A stretch of DNA of 64,000 nucleotides from Paraburkholderia caffeinitolerans (GCF_902859945.1 NZ_CADIKL010000019.1:62001-126000); one strand, 5' to 3'; counted from the stretch's first letter, positions 50,334 to 60,144 are shown. The notes: a model not told the origin generated them from the letters alone. Made by a program: numbers and translations.

Positions 50334-53300
50334 ATGAAGTTTTCGCACTTCTTCATCGACCGGCCGATCTTCGCATCGGTCCTGTCGATCATCATCGCGC
50401 TGGCCGGTCTCGTGGCCATGTTCAACCTGCCGATCGCGCAGTTCCCCGACATCGCGCCGCCGCAGATCACGGTGAGCGCGACTTACCCCGGCGCGAGCGC
50501 CGACATTGTTGCGCAAAACGTCGCCGCGCCGATCGAACAGCAGGTGAACGGCGCCGACAACATGATGTACATGAGTTCGTCGAGCTCCTCCACGGGCAAC
50601 ATGACGCTCACCGCGTACTTCAACATCGGCACCGATCCCTCGCTCGCCCAGGTGGACGTGCAAAACCGCGTGAATCTCGCGCTGCCCACGCTGCCCGAGG
50701 CGGTCACGCAGCAGGGCGTTTCAGTGCAGAAGCGCTCGTCGGCGTTCATGATGGTGATTGCCGTCTATTCGCCGGACAACACGTTCGACCAGCAGTACGT
50801 CGCGAACTACGCGAACGTCTACGTGCTCGACGCCATCAAGCGTCTGCCGGGCGCGAACCAGTCGGCTATTCTCGGTTCCGCCGATTACGCGATGCGCGTC
50901 TGGGTCAAGCCGGACCGCATGGCCAAGCTCGGCATCACCGTGGACGACGTGAAGAACGCGGTCAGCGCGCAGAACCAGCAATTCTCTGCCGGCCGTCTCG
51001 GCCAGTCGCCGACCAGCAGCCCGGTGCTGCAGACCTTCCCGGTCGCGACCACGGGGCGCCTCACCGAACCGTCCGAGTTCGACAACATCATCCTGCGCGC
51101 CAAGTCGGGTGACGCGGCGATCGTGCGCATCAAGGACATCGGCCATACCGAACTCGGTGCGAAAGACTACTCGATGCGCGGCCGCTACAACGGCAAGACC
51201 GCCACGCTGCTCGCGGTGTACCAGCAGCCAGGCGCCAACGCGCTGCAGGTGTCCAAGCAGGTGCGCGCCACGCTCGAGCAGTTGCAGAAGAGCTTCCCGC
51301 CCGGCCTCAAGTATGAAATCGCGCTCGACACGACCGGTTTCGTGCACGAATCGATCGACGAGGTGGTGAAAACGCTGCGCGATGCCATCGTGCTCGTGAT
51401 TCTCGTGGTGTTCGTGTTCCTGCAGAGCTTCCGCGCCACGCTCGTGCCGCTGCTCGCGGTGCCGGTGTCGATCCTCGGTGCGTTCATCGGCATGCTGGCG
51501 TTCGGCTTTTCCATCAACATGCTCACGCTGTTCGGCATGGTGCTCGCGATCGGCATCGTGGTGGACGACGCCATCGTCGTGATCGAGAACGTCGAGCGCA
51601 ACATGACCGAGTTCAAGCTGGCGCCGAAGGAGGCCGCCAAGCGCGCCATGGACGAGGTGAGCGGCCCCGTGGTCGCGATCGTGCTCGTGCTGCTTGCGGT
51701 GTTCATCCCGGTTGCGTTCCTCTCGGGCATCACGGGCCAGCTCTACAAGCAGTTCGCCGTGACCATCGCGGTCTCGGTGGTGCTGTCGGGCATCGTCGCG
51801 CTGACGCTCTCGCCGGCGCTTGCCGCCATCGTGCTCAAGCCGGGCGAGCACAAGAAGAACCGCTTCTTCACGTGGTTCAACGAACGTTTCGATCGTCTCA
51901 CCGAGAGTTATGGCCGGACCGTGCAATCGGCGATCCGCCGCGTCATGCTTTCGGTTCTGCTGATCGCCGTGATGTGCGCGGCCACGGGCGTGCTGTTCAA
52001 GAAGATTCCGACTTCGTTCGTGCCGGTCGAGGACCAGGGCTATCTGTTCGGCGCCGTCATCCTGCCGGACGCTGCGAGCCTTGACCGCACCGGCGATCTC
52101 TCGAAGCGCGCCGAAGACTGGTTCATGAAGCAGCCCGCCGTCAAGGCCGTGGCCGCGCCGATCGGCTTTAGCCTGATCGACTCGCAGTACAAGGCCAATG
52201 CGGGCACGTTGTTCGTCACCCTCAAGGACTTCCACGACCGGGGCAAGAACGGCTCGGCCGCCGACCTCATCACGGCGGCCAACCACGCGTTCGCGGGCTT
52301 CAAGGACGGCGTGGTGATACCGATCAATCCGCCGTCCATCCCGGGCCTCGGCACGACGGGCGGTTTCGAGTTCTGGGTGCAGACCACCGGCTCCGACAGC
52401 TATCAGCAGCTCGGAGAGAAGGTGCGCGAGATTATCGCGAAGGCGCGTCAGAACCCGGCGCTGCGCGGCGTCAATTCGACCATCGACACGAACTCGCGGC
52501 AGTTGCTCGTGCAGGTGGATCGCGAGCGCGCCGAATCGCAGGGCGTGGCGGTACAGGATGTCTACTCCGCGTTGCAGACGATGTTCGGGTCTTCTTACGT
52601 GAGCCAGTTCCCGAAGGGCAGCCGCCTGTTCCAGGTGATCGTGCAGGCCGAGCCGCAATATCGCACGCGCCCGGAGGACATCCAGCAGCTCTACGTCCGT
52701 AACCGCTCCGGCGACATGGTGCCGATCAAGGCCGTCACGACCTACAAGTTCGTCAACGGCGCGGACATCGTCAACCGCTTCAACAACTTCCCGGCCGCCA
52801 AGATCACGGGCGACGCCTCGCCGGGCCACAGCTCGGGCGAAGCGATCGCGGCGATGGAATCGATTGCGAACGAGGTGCTGGGCGACGGCTACAGCTATTC
52901 GTGGAGCGGCCAGGCCTATGAGGAAAAGACCGCTGGCTCGACGGCGGGGCTCGTGTTCGGCTTCGCGCTGCTGATGGTGTTCCTGATTCTCGCCGCGCAG
53001 TACGAGAAGTGGTCGCTGCCGATTGGCGTGCTGCTGGCGGTGCCGTTTGCGGTGTTCGGCGCGCTCGTGGGCATTCTGATTCGCGGCATGGAAGACGACG
53101 TGTACTTCCAGATCGGCCTCACGGTGCTGATCGCGCTTGCGGCAAAGAACGCCATTCTGATCTTCGAGTTCGCCGTGGAAATGCGCGAGAAGGAGGGCAT
53201 GTCGCCGTACGAGGCTGCGCTGCACGCCGCGAAGCTGCGTCTGCGGCCGATCATCATGACCTCGCTGGCGTTCATTCTCGGCTGCGTGCCGCTCGCCATC

Positions 53301-53495
53301 GCAAGCGGGGCGTCGGCGGCAAGCCGCCGTTCGCTCGGCACGGGTGTGGTGTTCGGCATGCTCGGCGCCACGCTGATCGCGCTGTTCTTCATTCCGATGT
53401 TCTTCTGGGGTCTCGAAACGCTCTCGTCGCGCAAGAAGCCCACAGCCGCACCGGATTTGCCGCCGCCGGCGGCGCCGCCCGCGCAGGAGGGTTGA
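50334..53495 (+). CDS. RND efflux permease (HAE1, AcrB/MexB-like)
   Basis: 1053 residues of the hydrophobe/amphiphile efflux-1 family: 12 helices and two large periplasmic loops. The N-terminus MKFSHFFIDRPIFASVLSI and proton-relay residues are present, namely the Asp pair in GIVVDDAIVVIENVER and the Lys in LAAKNAILIFEFA. It exports drugs and other amphiphiles using proton flow. The start is four bases after the adaptor stop, so translation is likely coupled. Confidence 0.96.
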   Translation: MKFSHFFIDRPIFASVLSIIIALAGLVAMFNLPIAQFPDIAPPQITVSATYPGASADIVAQNVAAPIEQQVNGADNMMYMSSSSSSTGNMTLTAYFNIGTDPSLAQVDVQNRVNLALPTLPEAVTQQGVSVQKRSSAFMMVIAVYSPDNTFDQQYVANYANVYVLDAIKRLPGANQSAILGSADYAMRVWVKPDRMAKLGITVDDVKNAVSAQNQQFSAGRLGQSPTSSPVLQTFPVATTGRLTEPSEFDNIILRAKSGDAAIVRIKDIGHTELGAKDYSMRGRYNGKTATLLAVYQQPGANALQVSKQVRATLEQLQKSFPPGLKYEIALDTTGFVHESIDEVVKTLRDAIVLVILVVFVFLQSFRATLVPLLAVPVSILGAFIGMLAFGFSINMLTLFGMVLAIGIVVDDAIVVIENVERNMTEFKLAPKEAAKRAMDEVSGPVVAIVLVLLAVFIPVAFLSGITGQLYKQFAVTIAVSVVLSGIVALTLSPALAAIVLKPGEHKKNRFFTWFNERFDRLTESYGRTVQSAIRRVMLSVLLIAVMCAATGVLFKKIPTSFVPVEDQGYLFGAVILPDAASLDRTGDLSKRAEDWFMKQPAVKAVAAPIGFSLIDSQYKANAGTLFVTLKDFHDRGKNGSAADLITAANHAFAGFKDGVVIPINPPSIPGLGTTGGFEFWVQTTGSDSYQQLGEKVREIIAKARQNPALRGVNSTIDTNSRQLLVQVDRERAESQGVAVQDVYSALQTMFGSSYVSQFPKGSRLFQVIVQAEPQYRTRPEDIQQLYVRNRSGDMVPIKAVTTYKFVNGADIVNRFNNFPAAKITGDASPGHSSGEAIAAMESIANEVLGDGYSYSWSGQAYEEKTAGSTAGLVFGFALLMVFLILAAQYEKWSLPIGVLLAVPFAVFGALVGILIRGMEDDVYFQIGLTVLIALAAKNAILIFEFAVEMREKEGMSPYEAALHAAKLRLRPIIMTSLAFILGCVPLAIASGASAASRRSLGTGVVFGMLGATLIALFFIPMFFWGLETLSSRKKPTAAPDLPPPAAPPAQEG

Positions 53496-53497
53496 AC

Positions 53498-54970
53498 ATG
53501 AGCCCGAAAATCATGCGCGCGGTGAAACCCGCACTGAAGCCTGCATTGAAGTCGATCGTCATCGCTGCCAGCACGCTCTGGCTCGCGGCCTGCGCGGTCG
53601 GCCCCGACTACCATCGGCCCACAGTGGACACGCCGTCCACCTACCGGTTCGCCTCGTCCGAGGCCGAAGTGATCGATACGTCGCTCGACTGGTGGAAGCA
53701 GTTCAACGACCCCGTCCTCGACGATCTGGTCACGAAGTCACTGGCGCAGAACAAGGATCTCGGCATTGCGGCGGCGCGGGTCGAAGAGTATTACGGCCGC
53801 TATGTGGTCGCGCGCTCCGGCCTGTTCCCGCAGGTGGGCGTGAATTTCGGCGGCTCGCGCAGCCGTGGCGTGCCCGCGCCCGGCTTTGCGCCGCTGGTCG
53901 GCAATCAAGTGCAGCTTCAGGGCGTGGCGTCGTGGGAGCTCGACTTGTTCGGGCGCCTGCGCCGCCTGACCGAAGCCGCGCGCGCCGAGTATCTCGCCAC
54001 GCAATCGGCGCAGCAGGCGACCCGCATCGCGCTGATCGCCAATGTCGCGACGAGCTATCTGCAACTGCGCGATTACGACAATCAACTATTGATTGCGCAG
54101 GAGACGCTCAAGAGCCGCGACGACTCCGTCAAGCTGTTCGAGGAGCGTTTCGCTGGCGGAGTGGTTTCGAAGCTGCAACTGAGCCAGGCGCGTTCAGAGT
54201 ATGAATCCGCGCAGGCATCGGTCTATTCGATCCAGAAGCAGATCGCGCAGCAAGAGGACGCGATTGCCTTGCTGCTGGGCCAGAACCCGGGACCGATTCC
54301 GCGCGGCAAGTCCATCGCGCAGCTTGCCGTGCCGGCGATACCGGCGGGGTTGCCGTCGTCGCTGCTGGAGCGCCGCCCCGACATTCAGCAGGCCGAGCAG
54401 ACGCTCATCGCGGCCAATGCGCAGATTGGCGCCGCGCGCGCGCAGTACTTCCCGGAGATCTCGCTCACGGGTATGTTCGGCGCGGCCAGCACGGCGCTGT
54501 CCGGTCTCTGGGCCGGGCCTGCGCGCGTGTGGTCGTTCGCGGGCGCGGTCTCGCAGCCGATCTTCCAGGGCGGTGCGATCGCGGGCTCCGTGCATTCGGC
54601 CGAGGCCGCGCACCAGGAAGCGCTGCTGAACTACGAGCAGACGATTCAGCAGGCCTTCGCGGATGTCGAAAACTCACTCGTAGGCGCCGCGCGTGCGCAC
54701 GATCAGCTCGATGCCACCACGCGCGAGGTGGATGCGCTCACGCAGTACGCATCGCTTTCGCGCGATCTCTACGAGGGCGGCTACACGAGCTATCTGGAAG
54801 TGCTCGATGCCGAGCGCAGCCTCTTCGCGGCGCAAATCCAGCAATCGCAGTTGCAGGATCAGCGGCTCGCGGAGGTCGTGAACCTCTACAAGGCGCTCGG
54901 CTATGGGTGGACGCCGCCGGCACAAACGGGCGCGAACCCGGCGCCTCAACAACCCGCGCCGCAGTCCTGA
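53498..54970 (+). CDS. Outer-membrane efflux lipoprotein (OprM/NodT type)
   Basis: 490 residues. The lipobox LAAC gives Cys32, followed by AVGPDYHRP, the NodT-family opening. Two outer-membrane factor repeats follow, with WWKQFNDPVLDDLV and RRPDIQQAEQTLIAANAQIGAARAQYFPEISL. It is the trimeric exit duct of the pump. SD AGGAGGG ends inside the permease gene; the start is two bases after its stop. The longer frame upstream is a shadow of the permease. Confidence 0.95.
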   Translation: MSPKIMRAVKPALKPALKSIVIAASTLWLAACAVGPDYHRPTVDTPSTYRFASSEAEVIDTSLDWWKQFNDPVLDDLVTKSLAQNKDLGIAAARVEEYYGRYVVARSGLFPQVGVNFGGSRSRGVPAPGFAPLVGNQVQLQGVASWELDLFGRLRRLTEAARAEYLATQSAQQATRIALIANVATSYLQLRDYDNQLLIAQETLKSRDDSVKLFEERFAGGVVSKLQLSQARSEYESAQASVYSIQKQIAQQEDAIALLLGQNPGPIPRGKSIAQLAVPAIPAGLPSSLLERRPDIQQAEQTLIAANAQIGAARAQYFPEISLTGMFGAASTALSGLWAGPARVWSFAGAVSQPIFQGGAIAGSVHSAEAAHQEALLNYEQTIQQAFADVENSLVGAARAHDQLDATTREVDALTQYASLSRDLYEGGYTSYLEVLDAERSLFAAQIQQSQLQDQRLAEVVNLYKALGYGWTPPAQTGANPAPQQPAPQS

Positions 54971-54994
54971 CGCACGGGGCGCTCAGGCGGTTAC

Positions 54995-55360
54995 TCAGTC
55001 GGGGGAACTGCGGTCTGCGAGCGCAAGCTCGCAGTCCTTCAGGACCTGCATGACGAGCTTGGCCTGGTAGTTGAGGTCGTCGGTGTCGAGAATTTCCTCG
55101 ACGGCGTCGCGCGCCCATGTGGCGTCGACGAACCATGCGTGTTGTCGGGCGATTTCCTGGGCAATCGCGGTCAGCCGCGCGATCGCGAGCCAGTCGGCTT
55201 CGCGCGCGTGGCGGTCGAGCCACTTGTGCGCTGCCTGCACATGAAAAGCCGCGTTGGGCCAGGTTTCGTTGAGATAGTAGGCTCCAAGGCTCCCGCAGGT
55301 GAGCCAGCAGAGCAGCTCCACGCGGTCGCGCGGGCTCAGATGGTGGCGTACATCACTCAT
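54995..55360 (-). CDS. Small conserved hypothetical protein
   Basis: 121 residues, soluble, helical (RDRVELLCWLTCGSLGAYYLNETWPNAAFHVQAAHKWLDRH is reflected in amphipathic stretches). No recognised motif; the two cysteines near residues 18 and 22 are not a known metal site. It is convergent with the efflux operon (24 bases between stops) and no terminator separates them. Family not recognised. Confidence 0.72.
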   Translation of the reverse strand: MSDVRHHLSPRDRVELLCWLTCGSLGAYYLNETWPNAAFHVQAAHKWLDRHAREADWLAIARLTAIAQEIARQHAWFVDATWARDAVEEILDTDDLNYQAKLVMQVLKDCELALADRSSPD

Positions 55361-55605
55361 GGCGACGCTCGCGAAGGTGACAGAGTTCGATTAACGGGCA
55401 CATGCGCGCTACGACTCCGGGATTCCACAATATCACGGGTTTCCTGAACTCGCCGGAGCAATGGACGTGCCGCGTACGCGGGCTACGGGAATAGCGTCGC
55501 CTGGCGGCGGGTGGTATGCAAACCAGGACTGACACCAGGCTGAAATCGGGCTGAACTCGCTCCAGATCCGGCCACGCCGTGGTCGCGCCCCATCTCGCTA
55601 TATCG

Positions 55606-56139
55606 CTATATTGTTTTGCCGCCCGCGGTCGCAAGCCGTGCGGCGGCGTCGCTGGCGCCCATGCCGTTTGCAACGTCGAACGCCGTGTTGCCGGCGCTGT
55701 CCTGGGCATGGGGGTTGGCGCCGCGCGTCAGCAACTGCTCGACGATGTCCACGCGATTGAACATGGCCGCGATCATGAGCGCGGTGCGGCCGTCGGACGA
55801 CGCGCCTTCCACATCGGCGCCGTTATCGAGCAATGCGCCCACCACATCGGCATAACCCTTGAACGCAGCGCCTGCGAGCGGCGTCTGGCCGTTGTCGTTG
55901 CGCAGGTCGGGATCCGCGCCGCGCTGGATCAGCGCGCGCACCGCATTGGCGTGGCCGTGATAGCTCGCCAGCATCACGAGGCTGTCGCCTTTCTCGTTGC
56001 GCAGATTGGGCGGCAGCCCCTGGTCGATGAGCGAGGCGAGCGTCGCTGCCTCGCCACGGCGGGCCGTATCGAAGACTTCGCGGGCGAACTCGATGAGGCG
56101 CGGATCGGCATCCGCGGAGGGCGGTACGTTTGCGGTCAC
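55606..56139 (-). CDS. Ankyrin-repeat protein
   Basis: 177 residues with about four ankyrin repeats (NEKGDSLVMLASYHGHANAVRALIQRGADP; NDNGQTPLAGAAFKGYADVVGALLDNGAD is the next unit, split here by position near 50-145). No signal peptide is seen, so it is cytoplasmic. Ankyrin proteins of this size next to peroxide-defence genes are known from Pseudomonas (AnkB with catalase). Here it is divergent from a peroxiredoxin, 204 bases apart, which suggests a link to peroxide defence. Confidence 0.88.
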   Translation of the reverse strand: MTANVPPSADADPRLIEFAREVFDTARRGEAATLASLIDQGLPPNLRNEKGDSLVMLASYHGHANAVRALIQRGADPDLRNDNGQTPLAGAAFKGYADVVGALLDNGADVEGASSDGRTALMIAAMFNRVDIVEQLLTRGANPHAQDSAGNTAFDVANGMGASDAAARLATAGGKTI

Positions 56140-56293
56140 GGCAGACTCCTGCGCAAGGGCGGGGCGGTGGGTCCGGAAAGATCGTCAGCCATTGTCTCCG
56201 ATTCGTGCAGTCGGTGCCCGGCTGTCTTCCACCTGAACTTCATCTCAACAAATCGCTAAACTGTCCGCTGGACTTCCTAAAATCAGAAGCACG

Positions 56294-56311
56294 CCTCGCA
56301 CGACCGCGAGG
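56294..56311. repeat. Hairpin in the peroxiredoxin leader
   Basis: CCTCGC-N6-GCGAGG ends 32 bases before the peroxiredoxin start, in the probable 5' untranslated region. Role unknown. Confidence 0.4.
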
Positions 56312-56343
56312 TTCCGTAGTGAAACCACACTTGGAGGCTGGAG

Positions 56344-57000
56344 ATGACCATTCGTCTAGGGGAAGATGCACCTGATTTCACCGCTGAAACCACCGAAGGC
56401 CCAATTCATTTTCACGAATGGATTGGCGATCATTGGGCCATTCTGTTTTCTCATCCGAAGGATTTCACGCCGGTCTGCACAACGGAGCTCGGCTACATGG
56501 CCCGGCTCAAGCCCGAGTTCGACAAGCGCAATACGCGCATCATCGGCCTGAGCGTGGATCCGGTGAGCGACCACCAGAAATGGGTCAAGGACATCGAGGA
56601 GACGCAGGGCAGCGCGGTCAACTATCCGATGATCGGCGACGCGGACCTGAACGTCGCCAAGCTCTACGACATGATTCATCCGGCCGCGAGCGGGGGCGGT
56701 CCGCGCACGGCGGTCGACAATGCCACGGTGCGCTCGGTGTTCATCATCGGGCCGGACAAGAAGGTGAAGGCGATGCTCGTTTATCCGATGAGCTCGGGCC
56801 GCAATTTTGACGAAGTCCTTCGATTGCTCGATTCATTGCAACTAACTGTCAAGCACGCGGTGGCTACGCCTGTGAACTGGAAGCCCGGCGATGACGTGAT
56901 CATCCCGACTTCGGTTTCGGATGATGCGGCCAAGCAGAAGTATCCACAGGGCTTCAAGACGCTCAAGCCGTATCTGCGCACGGTTGAGCAGCCAAAGTAG
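56344..57000 (+). CDS. 1-Cys peroxiredoxin (Prx6 type)
   Basis: 218 residues: an AhpC/TSA domain followed by a 1-cysPrx C-terminal domain (GFKTLKPYLRTVEQPK end). The peroxidatic Cys45 lies in HPKDFTPVCTTELG; no second cysteine is seen, as in the 1-Cys class. It reduces peroxides with an external thiol donor. Family-typical elements DFTAETTEGPI and SVDPVSDHQKWVKDIEE are present. It is monocistronic and divergent from the ankyrin gene. Confidence 0.95.
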   Translation: MTIRLGEDAPDFTAETTEGPIHFHEWIGDHWAILFSHPKDFTPVCTTELGYMARLKPEFDKRNTRIIGLSVDPVSDHQKWVKDIEETQGSAVNYPMIGDADLNVAKLYDMIHPAASGGGPRTAVDNATVRSVFIIGPDKKVKAMLVYPMSSGRNFDEVLRLLDSLQLTVKHAVATPVNWKPGDDVIIPTSVSDDAAKQKYPQGFKTLKPYLRTVEQPK

Positions 57001-57028
57001 CGCGGGGTTTTCGGGGTTGGCGGACCGG

Positions 57029-57060
57029 TAAAAAAAAGCGGCGCACGGAAGTGCGCCGCG
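57029..57060 (-). terminator. Terminator of the ABC importer operon
   Basis: GCGGCGCAC (57038-57046), loop GGAA, GTGCGCCGC (57051-57059). The A-run at 57030-57037 becomes a U-tract on the minus strand. It lies about 65 bases after the permease stop, between convergent genes. Confidence 0.92.
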
Positions 57061-57123
57061 AATGACAGGCCGGAGGATATCAGCCTCTCGCGCCCGGACA
57101 GCCTTGACAGGAGGCGATGAAAA

Positions 57124-57987
57124 TCAGTTCGTGGACGTGGGGCGCCATTTGAGCAGACGATGCTCCACGGCGGTGAGCAGGTAGTCGGCCATCAGCGCGA
57201 CCACCGCGAGCACGATCATCGCCGCGAACACGCCGCTCGCGTTGAACGCGCCTTGCGCAGTCGAGATCAGCAGGCCAATGCCTTGCTTCGAGCCCAGGAA
57301 TTCGCCCACCACGGCGCCCACCAGCGCGAAGCCGAAGCTCACGTGCAGGCTCGCGAGAATCCACGAGAGCGCCGAGGGAATCACCACGGAGGTGGTCACC
57401 TGGCGGCGCGATGCGCCGAGAATCTGCGCATTGGCGATCATGTAGCGGTCCGCTTCGCGCACGCCCTGGAACGCATTGGCGAACACCACGAAGAACACCA
57501 TCACCACGGCCAGCGCGACCTTCGACGCCATGCCGAGGCCCAGCGCAATCACGAACACCGAGCCCAGCACCACGCGCGGGATCGAGTTGGCGATCTTGAT
57601 GTAGAGGCTGAACACGTCGGACAGCAGCTTGTTGCGGCCCAGCACGATGCCGCAGAACACGCCGCCGATCGAGCCGATGATGAAGCCGAGCCCGGTTTCC
57701 TCGAGCGTGACCCAGACCTGGGTGAGCAGCGGGCCTTGCGAGGTGCCGTTCACGAACCAGTCGACGATCTGATCGAAGATCGCCGAGGGCATCGAGAAGA
57801 AGAACGGATCGATCCATTTGAGGCGCGCGGACAGCTCCCAGCCGCCGAGCACGACGACGAGCACCAGAATGCGCAGGCCGATCACGAGCGCGTGGCGCTG
57901 GCGGATGCGGCGCTGCGCGGCGCGCTCGACTGCGTCGAGCGAGGCCGCGTCGATGCCTTGCGGCAAGGTTTGTTGCGGGGTGGACAT
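57124..57987 (-). CDS. ABC transporter permease (NitT/TauT type)
   Basis: 287 residues with about six membrane helices. The EAA loop reads ADRYMIANAQILGASRRQVTTSVVIPSALSWILASLHVSFGFALVGAVVGEF. The family imports nitrate, sulfonates, taurine or pyrimidine precursors. The start at 57987 has SD TGGAGCG. It is last in a three-gene minus-strand operon of binding protein, ATPase and permease. Confidence 0.93.
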   Translation of the reverse strand: MSTPQQTLPQGIDAASLDAVERAAQRRIRQRHALVIGLRILVLVVVLGGWELSARLKWIDPFFFSMPSAIFDQIVDWFVNGTSQGPLLTQVWVTLEETGLGFIIGSIGGVFCGIVLGRNKLLSDVFSLYIKIANSIPRVVLGSVFVIALGLGMASKVALAVVMVFFVVFANAFQGVREADRYMIANAQILGASRRQVTTSVVIPSALSWILASLHVSFGFALVGAVVGEFLGSKQGIGLLISTAQGAFNASGVFAAMIVLAVVALMADYLLTAVEHRLLKWRPTSTN

Positions 57988-58033
57988 GAGCGTTCGCTCC
58001 AGCTTGCTTGATGGTTTGGCCAAATCGACCGGG

Positions 58034-58828
58034 TTAGCCGATCTGCACTTCTTCGCGCAGGTCGTGCCAGATATCGCGCGACAGTTCGATGAAGTGCGGC
58101 GTATAGCGGATTTCCGAGGTGATGCGCGGACGCGGCAAATCGATCTCGTAGACCTTCTTGAGCGTCGCGGGCCGCGCCGTGAGCACGAACACGCGGTCGG
58201 CGAGCGCGATGGCTTCTTCGAGGTCGTGCGTGACGAACACCACCGACCCCGTGCCGCCCCACAGTTGCAGCAGTTCGTCTTGCATCAGCGTGCGCGTCTG
58301 CATGTCGAGCGCCGAGAACGGCTCGTCCATCAGCAGGATTTCGGGCTTGTTGATGAAGGTCTGCGCAAGCGCGACGCGCTTGCGCATGCCGCCGGAAAGT
58401 TGATGCGGATAGTGCTTGCCGAACTTGTCGAGGCCGACGCGGCGCAGCCATTCGTTCGCCTCGTCATAGGCCGCCGATTTCGAGCGGCCGCGAAACAGCG
58501 GGCCGGCCGCCACGTTGTCGAGCACCGAACGCCACGGGAACACCGCATCGGCCTGAAACACGAAGCCGATGCGCGGGTCGATGCCGTTCACCGGCGCGCC
58601 CATCACGCGCACTTCGCCCGTAGTGGGTTTGAGCAGGCCCGTGATCATGCTGAGCGTGGTGGACTTGCCGCAGCCCGTAGGGCCGACGATGGCGACGAAT
58701 TCCCCGCGCGCGACCGCCATGCTGAAGTCGCGCAGGGCGAGCGTCGCCTTGCCATCGGGAGAGATGAAGCGGCACGATACGTTGCGCAGCTCGATGGCCG
58801 GCGTGCCTTGCGCGTGGGGAGAACTCAT
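58034..58828 (-). CDS. ABC transporter ATP-binding protein (NitT/TauT type)
   Basis: 264 residues. Walker A is GPTGCGKSTT, the signature is LSGGM, Walker B is ILLMDEPFSALD, and the H-loop is FVTHDLEEA. It resembles SsuB/TauB. The start at 58828 is the first with a full N-terminal beta-sheet; longer frames are Arg/Ser-rich shadows. A gap of 46 bases separates it from the permease gene. Confidence 0.95.
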   Translation of the reverse strand: MSSPHAQGTPAIELRNVSCRFISPDGKATLALRDFSMAVARGEFVAIVGPTGCGKSTTLSMITGLLKPTTGEVRVMGAPVNGIDPRIGFVFQADAVFPWRSVLDNVAAGPLFRGRSKSAAYDEANEWLRRVGLDKFGKHYPHQLSGGMRKRVALAQTFINKPEILLMDEPFSALDMQTRTLMQDELLQLWGGTGSVVFVTHDLEEAIALADRVFVLTARPATLKKVYEIDLPRPRITSEIRYTPHFIELSRDIWHDLREEVQIG

Positions 58829-58860
58829 GCTTCGTTGCCTCGGTAGTGCGTCGTCAGTCG

Positions 58861-58893
58861 TGCATTGATCTTGCATTGATCTTGCGTTGATCC
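58861..58893. repeat. Three tandem 11-bp repeats
   Basis: TGCATTGATCT occurs at 58861 and 58872, followed by TGCGTTGATCC at 58883. The array lies between the binding-protein stop and the ATPase start, inside the operon's intergenic spacer. Confidence 0.75.
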
Positions 58894-58910
58894 GGCGTTG
58901 CGCGGCGGCG

Positions 58911-59930
58911 TTACTTCGCCGCCGTGGCCGTCGCGGCCGGCAGATAGTCGTTCGAGTACGTCTTCGCAAGATCGATATGCTTGCCCTTGACCGAAGGGTT
59001 GAAGGCCGACAGCACCTTGAGCACGGTCTCGGGACCATCGGCGGGCATGCGGCCGTCCTTCGTGAACATCGGCAGCGAAGCGCCCAGCGCCTTTACATAG
59101 AGATCCTTATTACTGCCGTAGTAATCCTTCGGCATTTTCGCGGCGATTTCCTCGGCGTTATGCGTCGCGATGAAGTTGAGCGTGCGCGAGAACGCGTGTG
59201 CGAGCTTGGTGGCTTCATCCTTGTGCGACTGCGCCCAGGCGCGCTGCACATAGAAGCTCGAAGCCGGGTAGGTGCCGCCCAGCGCGGCGCGCGTGCCGTC
59301 GAGCGTGCGCATGTCCACCAGCACCTTGGCGTCGCCGGTCTGCAAGAGACGCGAGACGGTGGGCTCGGTCGTCATGCCCGCGTCGATGCGGTTTTGTTTT
59401 ATCGCGGCAATGAAGGTGGCGTCGGCGCCCACGGGCAGGAGCGTGTACTGGGTCGAGGCAATGCCGGCGCGCTGCGCGAGGTATTGCGTGAGGAAACTGG
59501 TAGACGAGCCCAGACCCGTCACGCCGAGCGTCTTGCCCTTGACGTCGGCCATGCTCTTGACCGTGCCGGCCGCGGCGTTCGACACCATCTCCACTTCGCC
59601 CGGCACCTGGCCGAAGATCACCAGCGTCTGGACTTCCTTGCCCTTGCTCTGCAGATCGATGGTGTGGTCGTAGAAGCCCACCACGCCCTGCACGGCACCC
59701 GCGAGCAGCTCGTTTTCGGCGTCCACGCCGGCCGGCTGCGACTGGATTTCCACGTCGAGCCCTTCGTCCTTGAAGTAGCCGAGTTGCTCGGTCAGCTTGG
59801 CGGGCAGATAGATGATCTTGGTTGCCCCGCCAACCATGATGGTGATCTTTTCCGCATGGGCGGCGGCGGAGGTGGCGGCGAGGGCGAAAGCGACACTCGA
59901 TACGGCAGCGATCTGGCGCAACGTGGGCAT
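58911..59930 (-). CDS. ABC substrate-binding protein (NMT1/SsuA-like)
   Basis: 339 residues, periplasmic. The signal peptide is cut after AHA near residue 26 (LAATSAAAHAEKITIMVGG). The NMT1/THI5-type core is seen in GYFKDEGLDVEIQS and VKGKTLGVTGLGSSTSFLTQYLAQRAGI. The ligand may be a sulfonate, nitrate, or thiamine-pyrimidine precursor; it cannot be read from sequence. It is first in the ABC operon and divergent from a TctDE-like two-component system. Confidence 0.92.
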   Translation of the reverse strand: MPTLRQIAAVSSVAFALAATSAAAHAEKITIMVGGATKIIYLPAKLTEQLGYFKDEGLDVEIQSQPAGVDAENELLAGAVQGVVGFYDHTIDLQSKGKEVQTLVIFGQVPGEVEMVSNAAAGTVKSMADVKGKTLGVTGLGSSTSFLTQYLAQRAGIASTQYTLLPVGADATFIAAIKQNRIDAGMTTEPTVSRLLQTGDAKVLVDMRTLDGTRAALGGTYPASSFYVQRAWAQSHKDEATKLAHAFSRTLNFIATHNAEEIAAKMPKDYYGSNKDLYVKALGASLPMFTKDGRMPADGPETVLKVLSAFNPSVKGKHIDLAKTYSNDYLPAATATAAK

Positions 59931-60144
59931 CGTGGAGTCTCCTAAGTATGGCGCGAGGCCTCATGGGCCGCGCTTTTTGATGGATGCAGCCGATTATAGA
60001 AACGCCAACCTTTCTGCCAGCCTTCGATACCCCTTCACGAACGTCCGTGTTAACCCGCAAGGCGGCCACGCGCCCGGGGCGGCACAATCCGGCACATTCG
60101 CGGCACACGCGCCGCACAAGTGCTTTCCATCCAACGCCCCGCCC

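Noticed and set aside
50721..53225. 834-codon minus-strand frame opposite the RND permease
   Set aside because: It is entirely overlapped by a clearly conserved permease and is Arg/His-rich with no recognisable domain.
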